The notes beneath the pieces are model-generated. The model searched no databases. It had not been told where the DNA came from and saw nothing but the letters and a program-made list of their open reading frames with translations. The position numbers and the translations under genes were made by a program. From Polycladospora coralii (GTDB lineage Bacteria; Bacillota; Bacilli; Thermoactinomycetales; Thermoactinomycetaceae), in the NCBI RefSeq assembly GCF_014773435.2, contig NZ_JACXAG020000006.1, positions 91,521-155,520 of the forward strand: a stretch of 64,000 nt of DNA. Reading direction: 5' to 3'. Positions 54,686 to 64,000 of the stretch are shown here, in pieces (position 1 is the stretch's first letter; the number at the start of each line of letters is the position of its first letter).

Positions 54686-54722
54686 GACCCCATCGCAATT
54701 TTTTGCGATGGGGTCTCGCCTT
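54686..54722 (+). terminator. terminator of the CWB2 gene
   Basis: GACCCCATCGCAA and TTGCGATGGGGTC form a perfect 13-base stem with a TTTT loop, followed by TCGCCTTTT. Confidence 0.85.
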
Positions 54723-55102
54723 TTCTCCTATATAGAGTCATTATATCGATTGCATTTTATAAATCAAAATCTTTACATTGCATTCCTTATTATTTAGTAA
54801 AAAAAGAGTTAAAAATCAAATAACCGAAGTAAGAGTTGGACAAGAATTTAGCTATGGGGAGGTTTATAATACGATAAGTTGATTCATTTTACTTGATTAG
54901 GTTTGTGGCGTAAGTCAGATGATTATAAGGTTATATTAGTAAATAAAATAATTGATAGGACAATATCAGAAATATCTATTATAGAAGTTAGTTTTTTTAT
55001 TCATATTTGTGTTTACTAAATCATTTAATTTACTTATAATGTATAATCGAGTCCAGTATATTTTATCAGACAATTCATATTTTTAGGAGGAATGGATGTA
55101 AA
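54723..55102. other. 380-base AT-rich leader before the second CWB2 gene
   Basis: No gene or clear RNA is seen. The stretch ends in TTTTTAGGAGGAATGG, the probable ribosome site of the next gene. Confidence 0.4.
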
Positions 55103-56871
55103 ATGCAATACTATAAGAAGATTGTTAGCTTAATTTGTATCACTGCACTTGTCATTCTGGCAATACCAGGTATGCAGATTAATGCCAATCAAAGTCCAGT
55201 AAGAGTAAATTTAGCGACAGACATGGATAAGTATGTCGAATCGAAGCAAAAAGAATCGATTGAAATGGATTGGAAAGAAGGACTTATTCGCGATTCTAAT
55301 AATCAAGAAGTTGTAACTCCTGAAAAAGATATTAAGAACCAGATGCCTGCACAAACTGGGACCCCGTACACGGGTAAAATTACCTATAATGGGGCGATGT
55401 TTAAAAACGAAATACATTATTTTCAATTTGAAACGGTCGAAGAAGGTACAGTTGACTTGACTGCAAATGCACGCTTTCAAGAACCCAATACCTTTGTCTC
55501 TACTAAAGACGGTAGTCAAACTTATAAACATGGAGAGGTTCTGCAGCAGGTGCTTACATGCTCGTAATCAAAGAGGGAAATGGACAGTATACAGTCAATT
55601 TAGATGGACTTTCTTTTAAAAGTAAGCCCAATGCAACTTTACCTAACTTAGATATTACAAGTCCAAGTACATATTCCCATCGTATTTCTTCAAGTGCTGG
55701 AGGGTTTACGATTACTGGAAACTCAGGTGGGGCGCTCACCTTGTTTGCTTTGGAAGGTTCAACGGAATGGGAAACACTCGAACCATCCTTTTCTAAGCAA
55801 GTTAATTTCTCATTTAATGAACCTGTATATAACTACTATGCGATTCAAACACATGCTATGAATGGGAATCGTATTTATCGCACATATGAAATTATATGGC
55901 CAGGGTATGTACGTGTAGATGGATCCAATCGCTATGATGTAGCCATTAATGCCAGTAAAGCTTTAACCCGAAATCGTGAGGATGTCAAATCTGTAGTGAT
56001 TACACGTGGCGACACCATTTCAGATATTATCGCAGGTGGGCCGTTAGCTGGATTAGATGAAGCGCCAATTTTACTAACGCCATCATCAAGTCTTTATAGC
56101 GGTACAAAAGAGGAACTGAGACGTCTGAATCCAGAAAAAGCATATATTGTTGGTGGGACAGGCTCGATTCATGCCACTGTGGAACAAGAGATTAAAAATC
56201 TTGGAATTGAAACTGTGCGTATTACAGGAGCAAACCGCTATGAAGCGTCAGTAAATGCGGCTAAAGAGCTTACGAATCAACTAAATGTACAAGGGAAATC
56301 AGCGGATACGGCATTCATCGTGAATGGTTTTGTGTTAACCGATGCGGCAGCTGGACTAAGTGTAGCAATCAATCGAAATATACCCATTCTATATGTAGCT
56401 CAAAGCTCAGTTCCAACAGAGGTAGAAAAATTTATTAAGGATAATCCGCAATATAAGAAATTTAAGATTTTAGGTGGGACTGCAACGGTAAGTGACGCGG
56501 TTTCCAAAAAAATCTCGTCTTTATCAACGGGTAATCAAGTAGATCGTATTGGCGGATCCAATCGCTTTGAAACGGCAATCAATCTCATTAAGCATTTTAA
56601 CGTGGATACAAAAACGGTCGTGATTGGTCGTGGCGATTCAGTACCGGGTACGAAAGAACTCTATCCTGATGTAGTAGTTGGAGCACCACTAGCAGCCAAA
56701 TATGATGGAGCAATCTTACTTACACTACCTGGCCGCTTGGAAGATACGACAAGAGGATTTCTAAATACACGTCATGCAGCCGGCTTTAAAGTTGACCAAG
56801 GCTTTGTCCAGGGTGGATCAAGCTCCGTTTCGGATGATCAATTATTTGATTTTGAATTTTTTATGAATTAA
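55103..56871 (+). pseudogene. second CWB2 cell-wall protein, frameshifted near 55545
   Basis: A signal-peptide-bearing N-terminal frame (55103-55567) and a long CWB2 frame (55558-56871) are one gene split by a one-base loss. The first frame reads KHGEVLQQ where the intact neighbour has DGDELPAG. Restoring one base near 55543-55547 gives EVLPAGAYMLVI, joining the two. The second part has VDGSNRYDVAINASKAL, ITGANRYEASVNAAKEL and IGGSNRFETAINLIKHF, so three CWB2 repeats are intact. It could be a sequencing error, a phase-variable site or a genuine null. Confidence 0.75.
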
Positions 56872-56875
56872 ACCA

Positions 56876-56915
56876 TGAAGCGAAATGTTGAGGTTAATCT
56901 CAACATTTCGCTTCA
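56876..56915 (+). terminator. hairpin after the second CWB2 gene
   Basis: TGAAGCGAAATGTTGAG and CTCAACATTTCGCTTCA form a 17-base perfect stem. No U-run follows, so termination may be weak and read-through into the YD-repeat gene is possible. Confidence 0.6.
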
Positions 56916-56949
56916 CACTATACCATACGTAGAAATGGAGTATAAAAAA

Positions 56950-59900
56950 TTGAAGAAACCCCAGTATAGGTTATTTGTGGCTTTCTTACTCTTTGTCTTT
57001 CTGTTTACCAGTATACCGCCTACCCCAGTATTAGCGGCGGAAACGGTACAGAACTGGCATTATCAATGGAAGCTCCAACAAATACCAAATGAAGATCAAA
57101 AACCCAACTTTCTTGTGTTAGCCGGTTCAAACATGATTGATCGTATTACCGGTTTTTTTACTGAAAATGAGAAAAAAGAAGAAAAAAATGAAGATAAGAA
57201 TGAAAAGGAAGTATTACCTGAAAAAAATGAACTTGTAGATAAGAAGAAAAAAGAGAAACCTAAGCGGATTAAGGAACTTGTACAGAAGCGAGAAGCGAAT
57301 GCCAAATACCATGAACGTTCAGATGGCAGTGTAGAAGCTGAGATTTCAGCTACTCCAGTACACTATCAAGACAAAAACGGGAAATGGCAAGAAATTAATA
57401 CGCAAATCAAAACAAAACAAACAAAATCAGAACTAATTTTTGCCAATACAACGAACACTTTTCAAACTTTTTTTGGTCAATCTAAGTCATCCTTTCTCGA
57501 TATGAGATTTCAGGGGCATCGCATTCAGATGGGAATTGACCCAGATGATCAAAAGCCTCTACCTAAACCGAGAGTGAAAGATAATCACATTACCTTTGAT
57601 GGGGTTTTTCCTGAAGCTGCAGTGGAATATACCATCACAAGTGATTCTGTAAAAGAGAAGATGATTTTAACGGAACCTCCTACACAGAACAAATTCCAAT
57701 TTACACTACAATTGGACAATCTGGATGCACGACAAGAAGAAGACGGTTCGATTTCATTTATCAGTCGTACAGAGGATCGTGTCTTATTTTCAATCCCAAA
57801 ACCTTTCATGTACGATAGCCAGCCTGATCCTAAATCGCCATATGGAAAGAGCTGGAGTGATCAAGTCACACAAACGATAAAACAAGAAGGATCTGTTGCA
57901 ACCCTAACAGTTGAAGCAGATAAAGATTGGCTGCATGATGCGAATCGACAATATCCTGTTGTCGTTGATCCGACAGTCGTCATTCAACCGCTTCCCGGGT
58001 ATGATGCCGGTCAAAGTGAAGATAGTATGGTGATCAATACGACACCAGATAGTAACTATAATACAAGCTGGCAGCTAGCAGTAGGGTCAGATCCGAGTGC
58101 GATCTCACGTTCTCTCGTGAAGTTTGACCTTAGTAGCATTGAAGCTGATACGCCGATTGAATCAGCACGTGTCGAGCTTTACTACGATCAATCCTTTTGT
58201 AATGGTTGTCCAACTGGGCAAACCGATAATCAGGTCAATCTTTCACTTCATCGGGTCTTACAAGATTGGGATCCGCGCTATGTGACCTGGAAACAGGCAA
58301 CACAAGATGTACAGTGGCAAACACCGGGTGGACACTTTGCGTCAGATGTCGAGACCTATGAAGAAACAATCGATGACTTTGATTCAGAGAAAGTTGTTCG
58401 AAACGGTCGCTGGCTTTCAATGCGGGTACGGGGTGGAGAAAGCTACCACTTTAGTAGTAAAGGTGATGGCAGCAATACCTTTACTTGGCTTCCAGATGTC
58501 AAAGAATCGGGGACGTATCAGCTCAATATTCGCCATCGTTCATCATCAAATTATGCGACAAATGCGCCCTATACGATTGAACATGCAAATGGAAACACAA
58601 AAGTATTGATGGATCAGACAACCAATGGTGGTAAATGGCAAACAAAGGGCTACTTTGCTTTTGGGCCAAATAGTAACAATCGGATCACACTAAGTAATCA
58701 AGCGGATAATGGTGTCGTTGCAGATGCTGTTCAACTTGTTCGTTATGCAAGTACAACCAAGTATCCAGATCAAAGCAATAAATGGCATGCATTTAGTATT
58801 CGTGATTTAGCCCAAGATTGGATTGATGGTACACAGCCGAATCACGGTGTAATGATTAAAGTGAAAAATGAGTCTCAAAAGTTAGGTGGCGTTCGTTACA
58901 CTGCCAGCTCATATGAGAACTATCGTTACGATGATAATACCATCCGACCTAAATTGGTCATCACTTATGGAAAACCAGGGGTGGTATTGAAAGAACCAAC
59001 CAAAATGCATGCAACCGGTGCTGAGCTACATTGGAGTAAATATCAAGGAAATGACTTTGTGGAGTATCAAGTTCACCGCAGTTTGGATCAAAACTATAAG
59101 CCAAGTGAAGAAACTTTGATCGCTCCAGTCTTAGATGAAGATCAAATTCAATTTACAGATACAACCGCAAGTCCATCATTAATTAATGCACCAGGTGGCC
59201 GTATTTTCCCAGAGAAGAAGTATTACTATATGGTAGTCGTTAAGACGGCAGATGGCGAACTGATTCCTTCTGAAACGAAGTTTGCACAACTTCCTAAAAT
59301 TGGCTTATCACGACAAATCCTTACAGCCAATGCAGATACGACGATATCTAGTAACCAAAAGGGTACGAACCTCAATAGCATTGGAGGGCATCCGTGGCTT
59401 CAAGTCGGAAATAATAGTGGAACCTACGGTACAACACGCGGACTCGTGTCGTTTAACTTAGACTCCATTCCTGTAGGGGCAAATGTGACCCTAGCAAAAC
59501 TTGGCGTATGGTCCTGGTACTACGGAAAAAGTGGTAGTGCTGATGCTACCTACAGCGTACATGGGCTTACGAAAAGCTTTACTGAAAGCTCGACCTGGAA
59601 TAATATCGGCAATAGCTTTAAAGCGAGTGCCATCGCCAGTAAAACAATGAAAGATTCTCCTCAGTGGAGTATGTGGGATACAACTTCACAGGTACAAGCT
59701 TGGGTGAAAGATACCGAAGTCAACAACGGATTTCTCATTAAGTTAGCGGATGAAGCGAGTAGTACAAAAAAAGAACGAACACTCTTTTTAAGCGATGAAA
59801 GTGAAGTGGCTTCATTAAAACCGAAGCTAGAAGTTACCTACACGGAAAGTACGGGTAAATCGAGTTACTATGCACCTCGAACCCCTCATGTGATGATCAC

Positions 59901-62900
59901 AGGTGCAACCTATGATCAAGTCGATGTGACATTAACCAATACCTCCAGCCGTACATGGAGTGGTGAAAAAGTTAAGCTCTCTTATCACTGGTTGGATAAT
60001 GCTACAGGTAAAGAAATCACCAGTGACGAAAACCGATTAGAAATGATCCTTCGACCTGTCAATGAAAATGGTATTGAATTACCGGATCCCATTGATGTGG
60101 CGCCAGGAGAAAATATTCATCTCAAAGCCAATATTAAAGCTCCTAAACTAGCGAAAAATGTAACGAGAAAAGGGTATACACTTCGTTGGGACTTAATTGA
60201 AGATGGGAAATGGCTCTCCCAAAGTAGTGATCCGGTTCCTGTATTGGATCAACAAATCCTCGTTCAAGAAAAAAAGGACGAAAAGGGACTTGGGGGATCA
60301 GCGACGCATGTAAATGATTACTCCGGACCAGAAGGATTAACGGGTATTAACCTTTTCAATGGAAATGCAAACTTCTCGTACACCCCATTCAATAACGCGT
60401 CGATTGGGTTTGATACGTACGTACATCTCAACTACAATAGTGCTGATGACAGTGAGCATGCCCTAAGTGAAGGGTGGTCCATTGCGACCAACACGATGAT
60501 GAGCCTAGGGGCACCCGCAACCAATGCGGCCATGATTGACGAAAATGATAATATCGTCTCGGGTTCTGTGGTCATTGTTGACGAAGAAGGATCGAGTCAT
60601 ACGTTCACCTTCGACAAAACAAAGAAAAAATTTGTGGCACCTGCTGGTACACATATGGACCTCCAGTATTTAAAAGGGACTAACAAGCGGAAAAAATGGG
60701 TTGTAACTGAATCGAACCGCGTACAGTATTATTTTGATGAGCTCGGATATGTGAGTGAAGCCGTTGATGCCAATGGAAATAAAATGACCTTTACGTATGA
60801 AGAGCGTACCATCGATAATCAGAAGGCGAAACTGCTACGCTATATGACGGATGATGCAGGGCGCAAAACCATAACCATTGACTACAATAACAAAAATAAA
60901 ATTGAGTCTATCGTTGATGTTGCAGGACGCAAAACCCTGTTCCTTTACGATAGTAAGAACCGTTTACAAAGAATTGTAGATGGAATCAATACCCATGGGA
61001 ATAATGGGCAACGTGGTTTGGAGAAAAGTTATATCTTTACTTATGACCCCAAGAAAGAATCACGTATTACGCATGTTAAAGACCCACGAGGGTATTCAAC
61101 ACAGTTTGTCTATTACACCGGTGGCGATCATGATGGTAAAGTGAGTAACATGATCAAACGGGATGGAACCAGCATTCAAGTCAACTATAATGCGAATGAA
61201 GCCACCGTTATTGACAATCTCTCTCGCAGAACCAAGTATTTATTTGATGGAAACGGACGCACGATCTCCATTGTCAACCCGAAAAACAAAGCGATGAAGT
61301 TTCGCTATGACAATGATGATAATGTGACCTATACAGAAGCACCAAATGGTGCCATTACGACAACCACTTATGATGATCTAGGGAATGAACTAACTAAAAC
61401 CGATCCAGAAAATAATAGTTTGATAGACGGTTTGAAGCGTAAGTCGATGGTATATGAGTATCAATACACGATGGATGGTCGTGTTTCTGAACTGGTCAAA
61501 GCGACTACCCCTGGTGGAAAAGTGATGACGTACACCTACGATAAATATGGAAATCGTCTCACAGAAAAAAATTCACTGGGACATGAAACCAAATTTACCT
61601 ACTATCCAAACGGCATGTTAAAAACAAAAACAGATGCCGAAGGTCATGTGACCACTTACGGAAGCTCGAGTGCATCAGATTATGGGTATCACCCAACGGG
61701 GAAACCGAAGCAGGTTACGGATGCGCTAGGTAATACCACCAAAATGGCGTATGGTGAACGTGGTGAATTGTTATCCATTACAAATGCCAAAGGAAAAACG
61801 ACGACGCATACGTATGATATCTTAGGTCGTCCGCTTGAAACGACGATTCCCAAAGATGGTTTAACTAAGATTACGATTCCGGCACCTATTTATGATAAGA
61901 ACGACAACATCGTTCAAGAAACTGCACCAAACGGAGCTGTGACGGATTACGTCCTAGATGAGATGGATCGCGTCATCGAAAAACATCTACCACGTGATGA
62001 AGAAAAGGTACCGCAAGGTCGAATCGTGAAGTATGAGTATAACAAAGCAGGAAAATTGATTAAAGAAATTGAGCCTAATGGGTTCATTCCAGAAGATGAT
62101 ACGCTTGGCCATGTGAAGACCTTTGCATACAATGAGTTGGATCAGCTGATTGCAACTACGGATGCTATGAAAAACACAACCACCTATGAATATGATGATG
62201 TGGGGCGTCGCATCAAAGTTACACTTCCAGAAGGACAGAAAACATCGGATCCCGATGATTATACAACCCAAACAGCATACGATAAAAACGGACGCGTTGT
62301 GAAAACAACGACATCTGATGGGACTAGCGTCCACTATACGTACGATGCAGACGGGAATGTAACACGCACCCAGGATCAGGAAGGCAATCTGACGTATAAT
62401 TATTATGATGCGCGGGGATTGCTGATCGAAAAACGTACACCTGCAGAGACCAAGGACAAGTATCACATTACGAAGTTCACCTATGATAAAGTGGGGAATT
62501 TAACGCATACCGAAAGCCCGCGGGGAACAGAAACCCCTATAGCAGGTGATTTTGTCACAGAGAAGGTATACGATGAACTGAATCGTGTGCAGGAAATTAT
62601 ATACCCACATGATCCATCTAGTAGAAACTCCCGCTTTGCAGTGAAAAATCGTTTGCAATATGAATATGATGAAGTCGGCAATGTGATCCGAATCAGTGCA
62701 CCACCATCAGAGCTGTCAACGGAGAGAAACATCACCAACTTAATCTACTATGATAATGGATGGCTAAGACGCATCGACGATCCATGGGACATCCGAACCG
62801 AATACGATTACAATGAACTGGGCGCAGAAACCAAACGTAAGGTAATCAGTTCAGATAAAAGCTTATTACGTGCCATGTCTTGGGATCACCATCCAGATGG

Positions 62901-64000
62901 TAAAGTGAGAAAGCATTATGACTCCGGTGCACGCGCCAATATTAATGAACCTGGAAGTGATTTCCGCTTATTTCAATACCACTATGATCCAAATGGCAAC
63001 TTGATCGAAACAGAAGATCATCGCATCGATGCGAAGGTTAATCGTTATAAGATGCTGTATGACTTAAGCAATCGGCTCGTGGAAACACAAGAATTGACCG
63101 GAGAAACCATCAACCGTAAAATTAAGTATGGTTATGATGCCAATGGGAACTTGATTAATCAAATCTATCCCGATTATTACTCCAGATACTACTATAACGA
63201 TCTGAACCAAGTGACAGACTTTGCCTATCAAACGGGAGAAGACAAGCCACTTGAGTGGAGTGCGTATACCTACACCCCGACAGGCAAACTGAAGCAAGAG
63301 ACAAAGCCAAATGGAAATGTCACCACTTACGACTACTACGCAAACCAAGCGGTACAGAAGTCTGAGATGAAAAAAGCGGATGGCACAGTACTACAAAGCC
63401 ATACGTATGCATACAACGCCAATGGACATAAGGTAGAAGATATTTACAAAGGCCTAGATAGCAACAACAAAGCCTTTGAGAACACTTCCACCTACGCCTA
63501 CGATCCACGTGATCGACTGGTCAATTATGATAGACAAGGCACCCATACAGCGAGTGAAAGCTACGTACTAGATGCCAATAGCAACATCGTAGAGAAAAAC
63601 GCCAATGGTAAGGTATCTCGCTATACCTATGACAAAAACCGCTTGATTAGCGAAACCAAAGAAGGCGTAACGTCCACCTACAACTACGATTCGCTAGGTC
63701 GTGTGAAAAGTGTAGAAGCAGGTGAACAAGTCGTAGAATCCTACCAGTATGATCTATACGACAACATCGCCAAACATCAAAAGCAAAATAAAGACAAAAC
63801 CGGCATGCTGACAACCCAGTTTACCTACGATGGATTAGATCGAACCACGTCCAAAGTGGAACATGTCGGCACCGAGCAGGAGCAAACCACCACTTTTGAT
63901 TATTTAGCGACATCAGGAGAAATGATCAGCGAAAGTGTAGACGGCAAGAAAACCAATAGCTATGTATACACGGCTTCTGGGAACTTATTCTCCATGGTCA
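56950..64000 (+). CDS. giant secreted WapA/RHS-type YD-repeat protein (3' end outside the window)
   Basis: The frame stays open from a TTG at 56950 to the right edge, about 2350 residues. I prefer the TTG because GGAG is nine bases before it; an in-frame ATG at 56935 lacks a ribosome site. The order is: signal peptide (FVAFLLFVFLFTSIPP), a Lys/Glu-rich stretch, then a DNRLRE-like domain near 350 (YNTSWQLAVGSDPSAISRSL). A golvesin-like sandwich (DGSNTFTWLPDVKESGTYQL) and a second DNRLRE domain (GTTRGLVSFNLDSIPVG) follow, then a fibronectin-like and wall region. From about 1250 come many YD repeats (TYDKYGNRL, YDANGNLI). Such proteins carry a variable toxin at the C-terminus, which lies beyond base 64000. 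Confidence 0.88.
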   Translation, partial: MKKPQYRLFVAFLLFVFLFTSIPPTPVLAAETVQNWHYQWKLQQIPNEDQKPNFLVLAGSNMIDRITGFFTENEKKEEKNEDKNEKEVLPEKNELVDKKKKEKPKRIKELVQKREANAKYHERSDGSVEAEISATPVHYQDKNGKWQEINTQIKTKQTKSELIFANTTNTFQTFFGQSKSSFLDMRFQGHRIQMGIDPDDQKPLPKPRVKDNHITFDGVFPEAAVEYTITSDSVKEKMILTEPPTQNKFQFTLQLDNLDARQEEDGSISFISRTEDRVLFSIPKPFMYDSQPDPKSPYGKSWSDQVTQTIKQEGSVATLTVEADKDWLHDANRQYPVVVDPTVVIQPLPGYDAGQSEDSMVINTTPDSNYNTSWQLAVGSDPSAISRSLVKFDLSSIEADTPIESARVELYYDQSFCNGCPTGQTDNQVNLSLHRVLQDWDPRYVTWKQATQDVQWQTPGGHFASDVETYEETIDDFDSEKVVRNGRWLSMRVRGGESYHFSSKGDGSNTFTWLPDVKESGTYQLNIRHRSSSNYATNAPYTIEHANGNTKVLMDQTTNGGKWQTKGYFAFGPNSNNRITLSNQADNGVVADAVQLVRYASTTKYPDQSNKWHAFSIRDLAQDWIDGTQPNHGVMIKVKNESQKLGGVRYTASSYENYRYDDNTIRPKLVITYGKPGVVLKEPTKMHATGAELHWSKYQGNDFVEYQVHRSLDQNYKPSEETLIAPVLDEDQIQFTDTTASPSLINAPGGRIFPEKKYYYMVVVKTADGELIPSETKFAQLPKIGLSRQILTANADTTISSNQKGTNLNSIGGHPWLQVGNNSGTYGTTRGLVSFNLDSIPVGANVTLAKLGVWSWYYGKSGSADATYSVHGLTKSFTESSTWNNIGNSFKASAIASKTMKDSPQWSMWDTTSQVQAWVKDTEVNNGFLIKLADEASSTKKERTLFLSDESEVASLKPKLEVTYTESTGKSSYYAPRTPHVMITGATYDQVDVTLTNTSSRTWSGEKVKLSYHWLDNATGKEITSDENRLEMILRPVNENGIELPDPIDVAPGENIHLKANIKAPKLAKNVTRKGYTLRWDLIEDGKWLSQSSDPVPVLDQQILVQEKKDEKGLGGSATHVNDYSGPEGLTGINLFNGNANFSYTPFNNASIGFDTYVHLNYNSADDSEHALSEGWSIATNTMMSLGAPATNAAMIDENDNIVSGSVVIVDEEGSSHTFTFDKTKKKFVAPAGTHMDLQYLKGTNKRKKWVVTESNRVQYYFDELGYVSEAVDANGNKMTFTYEERTIDNQKAKLLRYMTDDAGRKTITIDYNNKNKIESIVDVAGRKTLFLYDSKNRLQRIVDGINTHGNNGQRGLEKSYIFTYDPKKESRITHVKDPRGYSTQFVYYTGGDHDGKVSNMIKRDGTSIQVNYNANEATVIDNLSRRTKYLFDGNGRTISIVNPKNKAMKFRYDNDDNVTYTEAPNGAITTTTYDDLGNELTKTDPENNSLIDGLKRKSMVYEYQYTMDGRVSELVKATTPGGKVMTYTYDKYGNRLTEKNSLGHETKFTYYPNGMLKTKTDAEGHVTTYGSSSASDYGYHPTGKPKQVTDALGNTTKMAYGERGELLSITNAKGKTTTHTYDILGRPLETTIPKDGLTKITIPAPIYDKNDNIVQETAPNGAVTDYVLDEMDRVIEKHLPRDEEKVPQGRIVKYEYNKAGKLIKEIEPNGFIPEDDTLGHVKTFAYNELDQLIATTDAMKNTTTYEYDDVGRRIKVTLPEGQKTSDPDDYTTQTAYDKNGRVVKTTTSDGTSVHYTYDADGNVTRTQDQEGNLTYNYYDARGLLIEKRTPAETKDKYHITKFTYDKVGNLTHTESPRGTETPIAGDFVTEKVYDELNRVQEIIYPHDPSSRNSRFAVKNRLQYEYDEVGNVIRISAPPSELSTERNITNLIYYDNGWLRRIDDPWDIRTEYDYNELGAETKRKVISSDKSLLRAMSWDHHPDGKVRKHYDSGARANINEPGSDFRLFQYHYDPNGNLIETEDHRIDAKVNRYKMLYDLSNRLVETQELTGETINRKIKYGYDANGNLINQIYPDYYSRYYYNDLNQVTDFAYQTGEDKPLEWSAYTYTPTGKLKQETKPNGNVTTYDYYANQAVQKSEMKKADGTVLQSHTYAYNANGHKVEDIYKGLDSNNKAFENTSTYAYDPRDRLVNYDRQGTHTASESYVLDANSNIVEKNANGKVSRYTYDKNRLISETKEGVTSTYNYDSLGRVKSVEAGEQVVESYQYDLYDNIAKHQKQNKDKTGMLTTQFTYDGLDRTTSKVEHVGTEQEQTTTFDYLATSGEMISESVDGKKTNSYVYTASGNLFSMV

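Noticed and set aside
61987..62466. 159-codon minus-strand frame within the YD-repeat gene
   Set aside because: It is Cys/Ile/Phe-rich, antisense to YD repeats and has no ribosome site; it is typical shadow sequence.

Overview
The window is low-GC DNA from a Gram-positive, probably endospore-forming member of the Bacillales. The evidence is strong purine-rich Shine-Dalgarno sites, frequent TTG and GTG starts, a Spo0M homologue, a gene group matching Bacillus yunC/yunD/yunE/yunF, and YfkAB and DUF2621 (YneK-like) proteins. A Thermoactinomycetaceae-like relative is plausible, but the sequence alone does not prove it. No rRNA gene, tRNA gene or CRISPR array was recognised.

Layout, left half (1-28.9 kb), mostly core metabolism. 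The window opens inside bioF, followed by overlapping bioH and bioC, an MFS exporter, a second bioC-like methyltransferase, a Spo0M-like gene and a RimK-type ATP-grasp ligase. A compact minus-strand operon, argG-argH-argC-argJ-argB-argD-argF (14.1 down to 6.2 kb), encodes the arginine pathway from acetylglutamate onward. Its promoter -10 lies in a perfect palindrome resembling an ARG box. Next come the glyoxylate shunt pair aceB-aceA, the yun-like group, an RluA pseudouridine synthase, a CMD-family protein, an Lrp/AsnC regulator, a cold-shock protein, two tandem very small paralogous hydrophobic peptides, an ABC-F ATPase, YfkAB and a secreted SGNH hydrolase.

Layout, accessory region (28.9-45 kb). 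Two secreted small paralogues sharing a YPSWQDTPK motif flank an operon of two secreted proteins. Their C-terminal halves match Bacillus thuringiensis Cyt cytolytic delta-endotoxins as I remember that family. Next is a siphophage-like tail module: a sigma-like activator, tail terminator, tail tube, tail-assembly chaperone with a -1 frameshift site, tape measure, Dit, Tal, XkdW- and XkdX-like proteins and a holin. No capsid, portal, terminase, integrase or intact endolysin is visible, so a tailocin or a prophage remnant is likely. A membrane/zinc-ribbon gene on the opposite strand interrupts the module.

Layout, surface and conflict region (45-64 kb). It holds an RRNPP-type HTH/TPR regulator, a repeat-containing lipoprotein, three secreted proteins of unknown function (two are tandem paralogues), a broken polymorphic-toxin C-terminus with an intact Imm53-like immunity gene, a small zinc-binding peptide, a secreted PIG-L deacetylase, two CWB2 cell-wall proteins (one frameshifted), and a very large secreted WapA/RHS-type YD-repeat protein that runs off the right edge.

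The most notable content is the Cyt-like toxin pair, the tail-only particle locus with a recoded chaperone gene, the tandem micro-peptides and the toxin relic with its orphan immunity gene. Family assignments rest on remembered motifs and were not checked against any database.
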